Positions 11,821 to 21,733 of a DNA stretch of 64,000 nt are shown here, in pieces; positions within the stretch are counted from its first letter, which is position 1; every line of letters starts with the position of its first letter. The stretch covers positions 11,036,001 through 11,100,000 of the forward strand of contig NC_061458.1 of the NCBI RefSeq assembly GCF_022581195.2, written 5' to 3'. A model generated the notes under the pieces. That model saw only the letters and a program-made list of their open reading frames with translations. It was not told where the DNA came from and ran no database searches. The position numbers and the translations under genes were made by a program. The stretch comes from Helicoverpa zea. Taxonomy: Eukaryota; Arthropoda; Insecta; Lepidoptera; Noctuidae.

Positions 11821-12099
11821 AGTGACAATGATGCGTAGTAGAGGGATGCACCGTTTATAATGCGAAATATTTTAAGGAAAACCGTCGTCAATACGTAATA
11901 AATAATTATTGTTACCTATTTATTTCCCAGAATGAGTTTACTAGACATAATCGAACAATATTTTAAATCACAGTCATAGGTATCTTTTAGTTAGATTTTC
12001 TATAGTTTTGGGTACTTAGGAAGTTATTAAAGGTTGCATGTTGGCAATGAAGAACTTTGATTTTACCTACAATTACGACGAGTATTAAAAATAATGTAT
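11821..12099. other. spacer upstream of gene A, nothing recognised
   Basis: AT-rich sequence without a coding or repeat signal that I can support. Confidence 0.4.
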
Positions 12100-12230
12100 G
12101 CACCCTGCACCTGAAAACACGTTAATGTCGGTCCTGCGCCTGATCTCTCTCCGGTCGTGTCGGATTACCGTCCCATCAGGCCATGAGAGTGAAGGAATAG
12201 GGAGTGGTTTCAATCTGGTATGATTTTCTG
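12100..12230 (+). repeat. fragment of common lepidopteran repeat
   Basis: The blocks 'GTCCTGCGCCTGATCTCTC', 'GGTCGTGTCGGATTACCGTC' and 'CCATGAGAGTGAAGGAATAG' belong to a dispersed lepidopteran repeat. A second, poorer copy is at 45590-45770, where GCCGTCCCATTGGACCATGA is retained. The class was not determined from sequence. Confidence 0.5.
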
Positions 12231-12873
12231 GGAGTAGATAATAATCTAAAAAAATATATTCAGAATTGATGTTATTGAGTAACCAAAGTAGGTAATTTAC
12301 GTGGGTGTAGAATTTATTTACCTCTTATTATATAACGTCATTGAGCGAATTTATCAACATTTATGTCATACGATGCTCCTTATTGGAAACACCATGACGT
12401 ATACTATTTACGTAATTATAACTCATTGTAGACTAATTGAAACTTAAAAATATGTTTATCATGTCATGTCATCTAGCTGCTGAAAATACAAAAATCAAAA
12501 AAAAAAATACTCATGCGTTTTGAATTCAGGTTGGTTTGTATTTTTTTTTTCAACATAAACTGTTGTAGAAATAAAACATGAAAGTAGTCTTCCTTGTTAA
12601 TTTCTTACATAAGGAATTAGGTCTTTACAAACAATAGCAAACGAAGAGAATATACTGTGAAATAATTGTGAAAGATTAAACCTTTTTGATATGGATGATC
12701 ATGTTATGTCAAGGATTTTGATAATTTTATTACATTTAAGTAAAACTACTTTTACGGATTTTATCGCGTTTATATTAGTATTATTTATTCGGTAATAAGA
12801 CGGTCGGTCTGCCCGTGACCATGGATGCTTTAAACTTTAAAGGATCCGAAACGTCGGAATTAAGTAATCCTAA

Positions 12874-13154
12874 TCCTAACTAATATTATAAATGAGAAAG
12901 TAACTCTGTCTGTCTGTCTTTCTGTCAGTCTGTCTGTCTGTCTGTCTTTCCTTCACGCCTAAACTACTGAATCGATTTGTGTGAAATTTGGTACAGATAT
13001 AGTTTGAAACTTGAGAAAGGACATAGGATAGTTTTTATTACAAAAAAATATAAAAATAAAATTTATTCCGGACATATAGCGCTACCTATTGGTCAAACCA
13101 AAAATCTACCGGAAGTTACTATTCCACGCGAAAGAAGTCGCGGGCAAAAGCTAG
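12874..13154 (+). mobile_element. Helitron-like non-autonomous element
   Basis: The element begins TCCTAACTAATATTATAAATG and ends GCGGGCAAAAGCTAG. It has A immediately before and T immediately after, the 5'-TC...CTRR-3' ends and A/T target expected of Helitrons. Just inside the 3' end, CACGCGAAAGAAGTCGCGGG can form a short hairpin. A (TCTG)n microsatellite occupies about 12905-12955. There is no coding capacity. The classification rests on the termini and would need alignment to related copies. Confidence 0.65.
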
Positions 13155-13801
13155 TATTAATATAACCGTGACAAAAACCGTAAAAGTAGATTCATTTAAA
13201 TGTCTAATATTCGCGTAAGTGTTCAATCAACATGTTAACAATCAACATGTTAACCAGTGCGGACTGCCAATTTTTTTATAGTCAACTTTCTCAATGCCTT
13301 TTTTTAACAGAATAATGCCGTGAAACAGAGACTGCCTGCATGTAACTTCACTGTTAAATAAATCCTAAATCATCAACTTGCGTATTGCTTGTTAGTAGTT
13401 ACTAGGAGCCAATGGATTTCGTATATAATGCAAACAATGCTAGTCTATTGATACGAATAGTAAATAATGAATTTGATTGACATGTAGACACCTAAGTAGA
13501 TGTTAATTTATTGACATTTGTCTAACCTGCATGTAATTCACTTGAAGAGCTTTTATGACTACGCCCTGCTCGTTTTGCCGAGTCTTCACTTTTACATAAG
13601 TTTTGATTGTGGGCATCAAAACTATTCAGTGTTTTACACCTTAGCAAAAACTTTGACATGCATGTGATGTAGATTTTGTCATCATTTTGCGTACTCAAAA
13701 ATACATACTCGTAGGTGCTCCACATTTAAGGGTAACTAGTTTTAGGTCGGTATTCCTTAGCAAAATTACCTGCTCTGTTTTTTAAAGTAGATAAAGAATA
13801 T
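13155..13801. other. intergenic, nothing recognised
   Basis: AT-rich spacer between genes A and B with no supported feature, apart from AATCAACATGTTAAC repeated twice near 13225-13255. Confidence 0.45.
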
Positions 13802-13866
13802 AAAGAAAGCGTGGAGCGTATATGTGATCTTTACTCTTTGTAGACAAAAGGCTCCACGCTTTCTTT
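13802..13866. repeat. hairpin with 16-bp perfect stem
   Basis: AAAGAAAGCGTGGAGC (13802-13817) and its exact reverse complement (13851-13866) flank a 33-base loop. The stem core GCGTGGRG resembles that of the larger inverted repeat at 33556-33756 (GCGTGGGGTGC), so both may be foldback elements of one loose family. Confidence 0.7.
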
Positions 13867-13956
13867 CATCAAACTAAATGTTCGAATTATTTTGTAATTT
13901 TTAAAAGCATGTTTTTTAGTTTTTAAACTACAATTTTTATTTTATGCGTAAATAGA

Positions 13957-14353
13957 GTCGTGGTGGCCCAGTGTGTAAAAAACCAACCTCTCAAGTATGA
14001 GGGCGTGGGTTCAATTCCAGGTCAGGCAAGTACCAATACAACTTTTCTAAGTTTGTATGTACTTTATTTTCTTAGTATAACTTAGACACCGATGACTGTA
14101 TTTTGGATGGCACGTTAAAGTGTAGGCCCCCGCTGTGATTGAACATCCTTGGCAGTCGTTACGGGTAGTCAGAAGCCAGTAAGTCTGACACCAGTCTAAC
14201 CAAGGATTATTAGGTTGCCCGAGTACTGGGTACAGTACCCCTAACTGGGTTGAGGAGGTCAGATAAGTAGTCGCTCCTTGTAAAGCTCTGGTACTCAGCT
14301 GCATCCTGATAACCGACCCTAACATAGTTGGGAAAAGGCTTGGGAGATGATGA
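13957..14353 (+). mobile_element. tRNA-derived SINE, nearly full length
   Basis: The 5' end carries RNA polymerase III promoter boxes: an A-box-like TGGCCCAGTG near 13968 and a B-box GGTTCAATTCC near 14008, spaced as in a tRNA. A unique body follows, with blocks such as CCTTGGCAGTCGTTACGGG and CCAGTAAGTCTGACACCAG, then the 3' end CATAGTTGGGAAAAGGCTTGG with a GATGATGA tail. It resembles SINEs reported from noctuid moths; that assignment is from memory of the family, not from a search. Copies or fragments of it are scattered over the window. Confidence 0.8.
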
Positions 14354-15311
14354 ATATTTTATACGTAAATCATAGGGTTGCATTTGAAATAGCCAATCCG
14401 CCACCTTGGGACGGCGACCATGTTGGATTTAAGTCATGTGACTGTTTTTTTTCGTATTTTTGATAGTAAACCATTTTCATTTGGTACCCATATCATGGGA
14501 GTGGATTTCAAACAGCCATCTTGGGGAGGCGGCCATATTAGATTTATGATAACGTTTCTTAGCTAGTCGTGTATTGTCATCATAACTCAGAGCGTGTGCA
14601 AAATTTCATGTTAATCGAAGACTGGGAAGTGGGTGAAATTAGGGTTCCAAGATTTTCTTACATACATAGTTACAAGTGAAGCTAAATTAAGCGTGTTAAA
14701 AATAATTTTGAAAACCAACAATAGAAATTAAAACAGCTCATGCAAGTTGTAAAAATATGATTATTTTGAAAAAACCTCTGTTGTCGGTAACTTAGTAATT
14801 TTGTTGTAGGTTCAGTATGCTATTCGGAAGCTTAGTTTGGTTATTCGAAGATCCATTTCTTTTTTGGAGAAAATGTTAAGTATTTGATCATGCTCTTATT
14901 TGTTGTTAAAATGGATTTATTTTTTGGTTTTGTTTTGTTTATGCAAAAGTAAATTAGCAAGTTGTAAGTTAAATACAAAACAGTACTTTTGATGTAGGCG
15001 CTATCTATGTATAGTCTATCCTGACGTCAGAAAGGCTGTCATCTTTAGATGCTAAATGTCTTCAAAACCACGAGGGTAGCAATTGGTAGTAACTAATGGT
15101 AGGTGGTAGCAATTAGGTAGCAACTCTCTATAATGTATTTCGAGAGGATCGGTGAGGTGTGACAGCGATCCTGACGTTAACGTTTTTACGCGTCTTATTG
15201 CTGCGTCTGCTTCAGAGTTTCTGAGTATTTGAAGTTTGTAAGTTGTTTTGTGGTTGTTAAATAAGTGTTGTGGCGGGTAAAATAAAGAGATGTTATTCGT
15301 TTATAATCTTG
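14354..15311. other. intergenic, nothing firmly recognised
   Basis: Two short related segments (about 14385-14440 and 14505-14550) each contain 'GGCGRCCATRTTRGATTTA' and a preceding 'CATCTTGGGGAGG'-like run. This suggests an old tandem or dispersed repeat. No gene. Confidence 0.4.
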
Positions 15312-15317
15312 TTTATT
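15312..15317 (-). terminator. poly(A) signal of gene B
   Basis: AATAAA on the minus strand lies about 110 bases after the stop codon of gene B, the expected position for its 3' end signal. Confidence 0.6.
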
Positions 15318-15425
15318 TCACAAAAAAAAACATTTACACTTACTTTAAATAAATACTTATTATCTTATTCAAATCCATTATGTAAGCAGTGTTGTCTAAA
15401 GAAAATTGATACCCATATATCGATG

Positions 15426-17702
15426 TTAACGCTTATAAAATTTTGTATTTAACTTATTCATTTGGCATCTGCACGCAATGGGTATAGCGGTTGTTACAAC
15501 TTCCATTCTAGGCTCAGGGTATTCGGTGTTTAAAACGAAGAAATCGAAATCAAGAAACTTGGTCTCACATGTGATATTGAACTTATTAAGAACCGGTCCC
15601 TCCACAAAAGAAGTGTTATTCAGGTGTGGCGATTTGTTAGTGATTCTGCCCTCATATCTGAAAAAAGTAAACAATAATTAAATTAGAATAGCATTATTGT
15701 GTAACGCACTGACGTATGAAAAGGGAAAAGTAAAAATCGATTTGATTTGATTTGAGAAGTTTCTGACCCTTTAACCATACAAAAAAAAAAATATTTTCTC
15801 TATATTATATTAGGGTAGAAAAACTTTTGAACATGTTAATGCGCCTTTACAATGTGAATTTACTTACAAGCATTCCTTAGTACTGTAACTCTGCAAAAAT
15901 TTTGTATCAGACTGCACAACTGCTCTAACTTCACCACTACTATCTCTGACATAGTAAATAGGCTTGTCCTGAAAAACAAAGAGTGTTATTATTCAATTAA
16001 CTGTTAAAAGACATTTATGGCTGTTAGATCGTATTCGATTGCCAATAGAATTTGAGTAGAATTTTTTATTCAATCATCAGTTTAGGTGTTCAATGTCGTT
16101 TTCCTCGTCAGTTGGCAATGAGTTTCAGTAACCAAACGTGAGTAGAACTGTCTAAAAATCTAACCAAGCTATCTAATCCAAGCACAAAAACAAACGCAAA
16201 GATGTATTCAAATCGGAATAATAGTTCATCGGATAATTGTATTCAAGACAACAAACAAAAGAACTATTTACCTTTACTTTTAATAAAAGAAGTATTTGGG
16301 ATAGAATTTAATGTAAGTAGATGAGAGAGATTTATAAGCTACTTATTACTTGATTTAAAAAAGGCGATTTGCAATTTGATCAAGTTCAGAGGCCCTCAAA
16401 CAAGCTAGATGAATAGAAAATTTGCCTAACCTGTTACGATGCTAAATATGAATTGATTATGTTAACTAGTAAGTTACCTTAAAGATGGTATTTGCTGGGC
16501 AGTTGACATCGTCATCTTCTTGGATGTAGGAAGATTGGCGATCTTTTAGCAGTCTCTCCAACGCCTGCAAAAAGGGAAATATCCAAAATGTTTAGTAATA
16601 TGTAATCTGAGCTGCCGGTGACGAGGTTACGATTCGGTGCACAACAAGTCGTACGCATGCGTGTGAATAAAGAATAATACAACAAGGGGCGCGCTAGACA
16701 TTTCAAACACCAACCGCAGTTAAGATGACGGATGTAGTATATAGTTTTAAATCTCAGATTTTCTGAAAAGTTTTGTGAATCTTGCTACTGAAGCTGATAA
16801 TCGGTCTGGTCGCTGTTATCATTCATTCTATATTTTGTCTGGTATAACTCTATAGACCTTTTTAGGTGTGCTTAACATACAATCATTTAAATGACTTTGT
16901 ATGGTCTATCAGTTATTTAAAATTAAACTTGCCTGGGGAATATTTTCTAACAAAGTGTCAATGTCCTTCTGGGGGTAGGAATCACCCTTTGTAAAACAGT
17001 AGTTTTTTCCGTAGCAGTCATTGGGCATATCCACTGCAAAACAAAACAAAAATTTAAATAAATGTACGTACCCATATAACAATTACTAAAAACCGACGGG
17101 TGAATAAGGTTAATCAGCGCTTAACTGGTAACGTTTCTTGGCAGGTACATTAAATTGGTGAATACCGTCCATAGTTAGTACATTTTTAGCAGTCGTTTCT
17201 AGTAATAAGTGCCTATTTTTCCTTGTTTAATAATTACATTTATTCTATACCTATTTTTTTTCTGCAAATCGTTAGAAAAGCCTTTGTGACGATATGAAAA
17301 TTCATATAATAAGGATAAAAATCTACAAGAAATAAACCTAAAGTACTTACAGAAATCAAACGAATCCACAGTGTATTCGTCTACTCCAGCGTCAGCTCCA
17401 ACAAGATTGGAGATTACTGGGATGGCGACCTGAAATTAAATTTTAAATCGTGGTTTTTACAAGCTCTTTATTATCTAAAACACAAATTTCTTGTAATACT
17501 TTTAAGAACAAGACTCGCATGTATGAAAACATTTTCAAATATTTTCCTTGAACATAAATTATAATTTTTAAATGATTTCAAATATGATTATATTCTTTCA
17601 TGAGATCACTTTTAGTAGTCTGCGAACCCTATTTTTTTTTAATCTACGTAATAGTTATGTTTAGGTACTTACCAAACACAGAAATACGCTGAAGCGACAC
17701 AT
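15426..17702 (-). CDS. Spaetzle-like cystine-knot cytokine B, 6 exons, 209 aa
   Basis: The coding exons on the minus strand are 17673-17702, 17351-17429, 16933-17033, 16478-16564, 15868-15968 and 15426-15657, phases 0,1,0,0,2, identical in layout to gene A. Intron 3 has a GC donor (CAG|GCAAGT). Residues 1-24 are a signal peptide. The prodomain has CYGKNYC (Cys43, Cys49) followed by YPQKDIDTLL. A candidate activation site is LKDR79. Mature cysteines are at 92, 132, 163, 195 and 197 only: the first Cys of the terminal CCxC is Ala194, and the usual third Cys is missing. Five is an odd number, so one should be unpaired or used between chains. N-glycosylation sequons lie at 146, 147 and 160. The FDFFVLN block after Cys163 is shared with A, its closest relative in the cluster. 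Confidence 0.85.
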
Positions 17703-17716
17703 ATTTGTTTATTTTA

Positions 17717-17800
17717 TTAACGAGATATCACCGAATAATATGTTTATGCCAAAAAATATTTCGTTTATATATTTATTATATATTCGAGGGCAAAAACCGT
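17717..17800 (-). promoter_or_regulatory. probable promoter region of gene B
   Basis: On the minus strand a TATATAATAAATATATAAACG stretch lies about 60-90 bases upstream of the ATG at 17702. Several TATA matches overlap, so the exact box and start site cannot be fixed. Confidence 0.35.
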
Positions 17801-18029
17801 TCTATTCAAAATATGAAAACAGAACCCGTTTATTCTCCTCGGCTGATGGCGAATGAATGTAACAATGTTCATAAATCCATCCTTTTTATTCAATTCACAA
17901 TCAAGGAAAACGGTTTTGTTTTGCGTGATACAGGCATGACTTAATGAGTGTGCACAGGGAGCATTTATTATATCACAGTTCAAAAATAATTAAGGGGGTA
18001 GTTGACAACTAGCTATCACCAGTTTGAAA

Positions 18030-18480
18030 CGAGAGTATGACAGTTATAACGTCTCAAACGTCGTCACAATATAATAAAAAAGGAAACATTTTTTTGTTTG
18101 TCTGTACACCGAAACTGTTGAACCGATATGGACATTTTTTTGCTGTTAGCTACACTCTTCCCGAGTATCATTGGCGGCATTTTGTTCCGATACGGCTAGT
18201 AATTCCCACGGGATGCGGATAAAACAGCCAGTAGACTATACAGAACCAATTTAATCGAACTTGACTAAGGTGGAGTGAGATTTTTTCGTGTTGTGCTCTC
18301 TTTTAACGCTACTGTACATTTTTATATCACAAACAACTGTTTTCCCGCGTCTCGAAGAAACTACATCACGTACCAGGAGAAAATATAGCCTATGTTACTC
18401 GGGAATAATCTAGCTTCAAACAGTGATAGATTTTTTCTAAGGATTTTTTCGGTTCAGTACTTTCAGAGCCTTTAGAGCGC
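18030..18480 (-). repeat. degenerate Helitron-like or GCGGG-family repeats
   Basis: At 18330-18480 the order 'GAGAAAATATAGCCTATGTTACTCGGGAATAATCTAGCTTC', 'CAGTGATAGATTTTTTC' and 'CGGTTCAGTACTTTCAGAGCC' (short words quoted only as landmarks) is the antisense of a very common lepidopteran dispersed repeat. At 18100-18230 there is a related sense-oriented piece ending near 'TTCCCACGGGATGCGG'. Neither has coding content. Confidence 0.5.
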
Positions 18481-18647
18481 GTCCACACTACAAAGATTTA
18501 GTCGGCCGATAGTTGAGTTTTGTTTAAAAGTATACGTAACAACTATTAGACAACTATTATTTAACAACTATAGATATTTGTTCGGTATCACTCGGGTTCA
18601 AATAAACAATCAAAAAATGTTTCCACTGCTTTTAACAATAGGTAAGG

Positions 18648-18800
18648 TTTTAATTCGTGGTGGGGTTCGATTTCGGATCTATCAAGTACCTATGCGACTT
18701 ATCTAAGTTTCTTTGCACTTTCTCAGTATATCTTGGACACCAATTCGAGTATTTCGTAGTATTGTGTTGTGTTTCGGAGGGCATGTTAAACTGTTGGTCC
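18648..18800 (+). repeat. SINE fragment (head and body)
   Basis: 'GTGGTGGGGTTCGATTTC' keeps a B-box-like sequence, and 'TATATCTTGGACACC', 'CGGAGGGCATGTTAAACTG' and 'TTGGTCCCAGCTGC' correspond to the body of the SINE at 13957-14353. The 3' half is missing and is followed by an unrelated retroelement tail. Confidence 0.55.
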
Positions 18801-18890
18801 CAGCTGCTTGAGGGCTGCCTAATGTAAATTTTTGACGTTCAAAAAGTGCTGTATTTCAGCCAAGTTTGTATAATAAAGATTTTGAATTAG
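18801..18890 (+). repeat. retroelement 3' end fragment
   Basis: The 'TGACGTTCAAAAAGTGCTG' block followed by 'CAGCCAAGTTTG' and an AATAAAG-type end matches the two copies at 20930-21081 and 21276-21381. It is the 3' terminus of a lepidopteran LINE or LINE-mobilised family. Confidence 0.55.
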
Positions 18891-19016
18891 AATTTTTCCT
18901 TTTATGAGTGCGTTTAATATTGTATATTGTCTACCACCACGCCGATGCCTCAACCATACAACTATTGTCGCTAATACCTAGATCAAGTCATTAACAACGC
19001 ATCTGTACCTCACAGG

Positions 19017-19509
19017 AATAGAGGTCGTTACAACGTCCATGATAGGCTCGAATTATTTAGTATTTAAAACAAAAAAAAAAAACAATCAGAATGCACTTAC
19101 TGGTTGAAGCATTCGATTAATGAACAGGCCCAAGTGATATAAAAATACTGTTTTCTACATCTGGCGTGTCTTTGGCAATTTTTCCTGTACGTCTAAATCA
19201 ACACTTTTTACATATATTTTTAAATTAATTATTTTAAAATGTGATTGATATGGAATTTAATTAATAAATGAAAATAAATACAAATATATTGTAGAAATAT
19301 ACAAACTGAAATCAAGTTCCTCTTAACTAACTACCTACTAACTTATCAAATGTGTAAAAAGTCAAAAACATTTCATTTTATAATATTTATGCAATAGTGC
19401 AATAGTAAAAAAAAAAAAACATGTCTTAATACTGTTCGAACTTTGTGGGATATTGCACAATAACTCTGACATCACCACGCTTATCTCTGACGTAGCAAAT
19501 TAGCTTATC
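19017..19509 (-). pseudogene. Spaetzle-like pseudogene C (exons 5 and 6 only)
   Basis: On the minus strand a CAG acceptor at 19510 is followed by sequence encoding DKLICYVRDKRGDVRVIVQ and PTKFEQY, clearly the exon 5 of gene B (DKPIYYVRDSSGEVRAVVQ). It then hits a stop in place of the STKEC end and loses the donor. Further on, 19017-19192 retains scraps of exon 6: an acceptor (GTACAG), a frame-shifted middle, and an 'EVVTTSI' equivalent interrupted by a poly(T) run at 19070-19082. Exons 1-4 are not found upstream. It is a dead tandem copy nearest to B. Confidence 0.8.
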
Positions 19510-20135
19510 CTGAAAATCAAGGATAATGAGTGCGATGAGGATAATTTGTATATTACACTGGAATGTTTTAACCAGAGCGCGAACTTTGAACACTTATACA
19601 GTCTGAAATGTAATTCATGGGAAATATTTTTACCACGTGTTCTACTGATGATTGATTTATCATTTAGGCTCATGAAATAGTGAACCAATTTTTTTTTGAC
19701 TAGCCCATACAAGTTCATTCACAAAAGCGCTAAAAAAAAAAAATGCGCAAAAGCTATGTGATTGAACCAGTGCGAGTTTTCGGCTACTGCGGCGCAATAG
19801 CGTTGGCAATTGCGATGAATGAAATTGTAGTAACTTTTATTTTTACAAAATTATTTTTATTGACGTTGAAGTTTTATGATGATTTGAACGTCTTTTTTTC
19901 AAAAGGACAATGACCCTTTTGGTCTACTTCTCCTCTAGCATTATGTGATACATCAATAGAAAGCTTATTTCATGCAGAGTATTTTCTTGTATGGCGGCTA
20001 CTGTCATTAGTAAGTATTAAGGGAGTTATAACGTGTTTAATAAAATAATAACTACCTACGTCTAAAATCTGTTCTAAGTTTAAGTATTGACAATCAGTGG
20101 GTGTGATATAACTACGAAATGTTGCATTTGGAAAG
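19510..20135. other. intergenic, nothing recognised
   Basis: I searched here for exons 1-4 of pseudogene C without success. AT-rich, no other signal. Confidence 0.4.
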
Positions 20136-20929
20136 TCCTTTCGAATGATTTGACTCTTTACTACAGAAGGGATTTATTCACTTGAAAACTCCCATCGATA
20201 ATAGAATCATATTTAAGCTCTGGCTTCTAAAATACTAACAATTCGTCAAAGGTTTGCGAATATGAAATATTGGATTTAATAAGGCCTTTTGAATGATATA
20301 TAACTCATTACTGGAGAAGGGATTTATTTACTTGAAAACAACTATCGACAATTATAACTTTCAATAAGCTCTAGCTTCTAAAGAACTAACAATTCGTCGG
20401 AGGTATGTTAATACGAAATTTAGTATTATTTAGTAAACAAGGACCTCTACTCAGCGAGAACTGATAATTTGATCTTGATATTGAGTTATGTAGCAGTGAG
20501 TACGTCATGCTCCCTTAGACGGCACTGCTTGCGGTAGCGTCGGCGGTCGGGTTGCCTCCCTCCCTCAAAAATGTGCGAGGAGGGCGATGGCTGATACTCG
20601 CGTTATGCTCGTGAACGGGTGCTGCTTGTGGTACCAGATCGTCTTACTGACTATATATTAGATAAAGATATATTTTTTGCAAATTGTTTTAATTTTGTAA
20701 ACTCTTTTTATTTTACTTAGATTCTGGCTGAGCTGAATAATTGGAGGCTATAATATTTTTTTTCATCAAACTTATTCAATGCTTGAGTTAGTTAAGGTAT
20801 GTGGTTGTCTAAATCATGTTTACTGTAATTTTATGTCAATATTGCATATTGTCCTCTACTGTAATATAGAAATTACATTGTGTACAAAATATCTCAAAAA
20901 ATGTTTAAGTTCTTCTAACCTACAGACAG

Positions 20930-21081
20930 TCACGCGTTGCTGGGGAGTTTGTTGCGCCAGTTCTTCTTCCCAGCAAAAACACATAGGAAGTGGTGAAGGG
21001 TGGTCGTTTCAGGGGCTGTCTATTGTAAATTCCTGACGTTCAAAAAGTGCTGTCTTGCAGCCAAGTTTGAATAAATGTGTT
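20930..21081 (+). repeat. retroelement 3' end, copy 1
   Basis: The sequence contains AAAAACACATAGGAAGTGG, then GGGGCTGTCTATTGTAAATT, CTGACGTTCAAAAAGTGCTG, and 'GCCAAGTTTGAATAAATGTG' ending in a T run. The AATAAA before the end suggests a LINE 3' terminus on the plus strand. Confidence 0.6.
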
Positions 21082-21181
21082 TTTTTTTTAATGTTGCATT
21101 TATAAATGCCTTTCGAATTAAATATAACTGATACTAGAGAAGGGATTCACTAACTTAAAAACTAATGATAGTATAATTTTA

Positions 21182-21381
21182 TTTATTTATTTAAAACTTT
21201 ACATTCAGGCATCAATGGCCCACAGATAAGCTCTAGTTTCTAAAGTACTGACAATTCGTCAGAGGTATGTTGTGCAAAAACACATAGGAAGTGGTGAAAG
21301 GCGGGCGTTTTGGGGGCTGTGTTTTGTAAATTTGACCTTCAAAAAGTGTTGATTTTCAGCCTACTTCGAATAAATGACTTT
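21182..21381 (+). repeat. retroelement 3' ends inside the tandem array
   Basis: 21182-21230 (TTATTTATTTATTTAAAAC and CAATGGCCCACAG) looks like a short antisense retroelement tail dropped into a unit. 21276-21381 is a second copy of the AAAAACACATAGGAAGTGG...TTCAAAAAGTG...GAATAAATGA tail seen at 20930-21081. Confidence 0.55.
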
Positions 21382-21733
21382 TGATTTTATGGCTCATAAC
21401 TAGAGGTAGGATATTATTCCTTAACATAGTATAAACTATCGACTATATGCTCTAGTTAGGCTATACCTTCTAAAATACTAAGAATTGGTAAGAGGTAAGT
21501 TAAGAAAAATTGTAGCGCTTAAAAAGACCTTTCGATTGATATGTGGTTCATAACTAGAGAGGGGATATTATTCCTTAACATAGCAAAACTATCGACTATA
21601 TGCTTTAGTTCGGCTATATCTTCTGAAATATTAAGAATTGGTAAACGATATTTTAAGACAGAATGTAGCGCTTAAAAAGGCCTTTTAATTGCTATGTGGT
21701 TCATATCTAGAGATGGAATATTATTCCTTAACA

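Larger units (their letters stand above)
20136..21733 (+). repeat. degenerate tandem repeat, ~150-bp unit, interrupted
   Basis: Units start near 20136, 20285, 21109, 21390, 21529 and 21681. Each shows the order: TTTCGAATGATAT-like start, GAGAAGGGATnTATTnnnTTnA, ACTATCGAC, AGCTCTAGnTTCTAAAnTACTAA, AATTCGTCnGAGGTATGTTAA, then AAAAGGCC. Adjacent starts differ by 149 and 152 bases. The array is split by retroelement ends and truncated by the RTE insertion at 21734. A GC-rich piece at 20510-20640 between units is unidentified. Confidence 0.75.
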
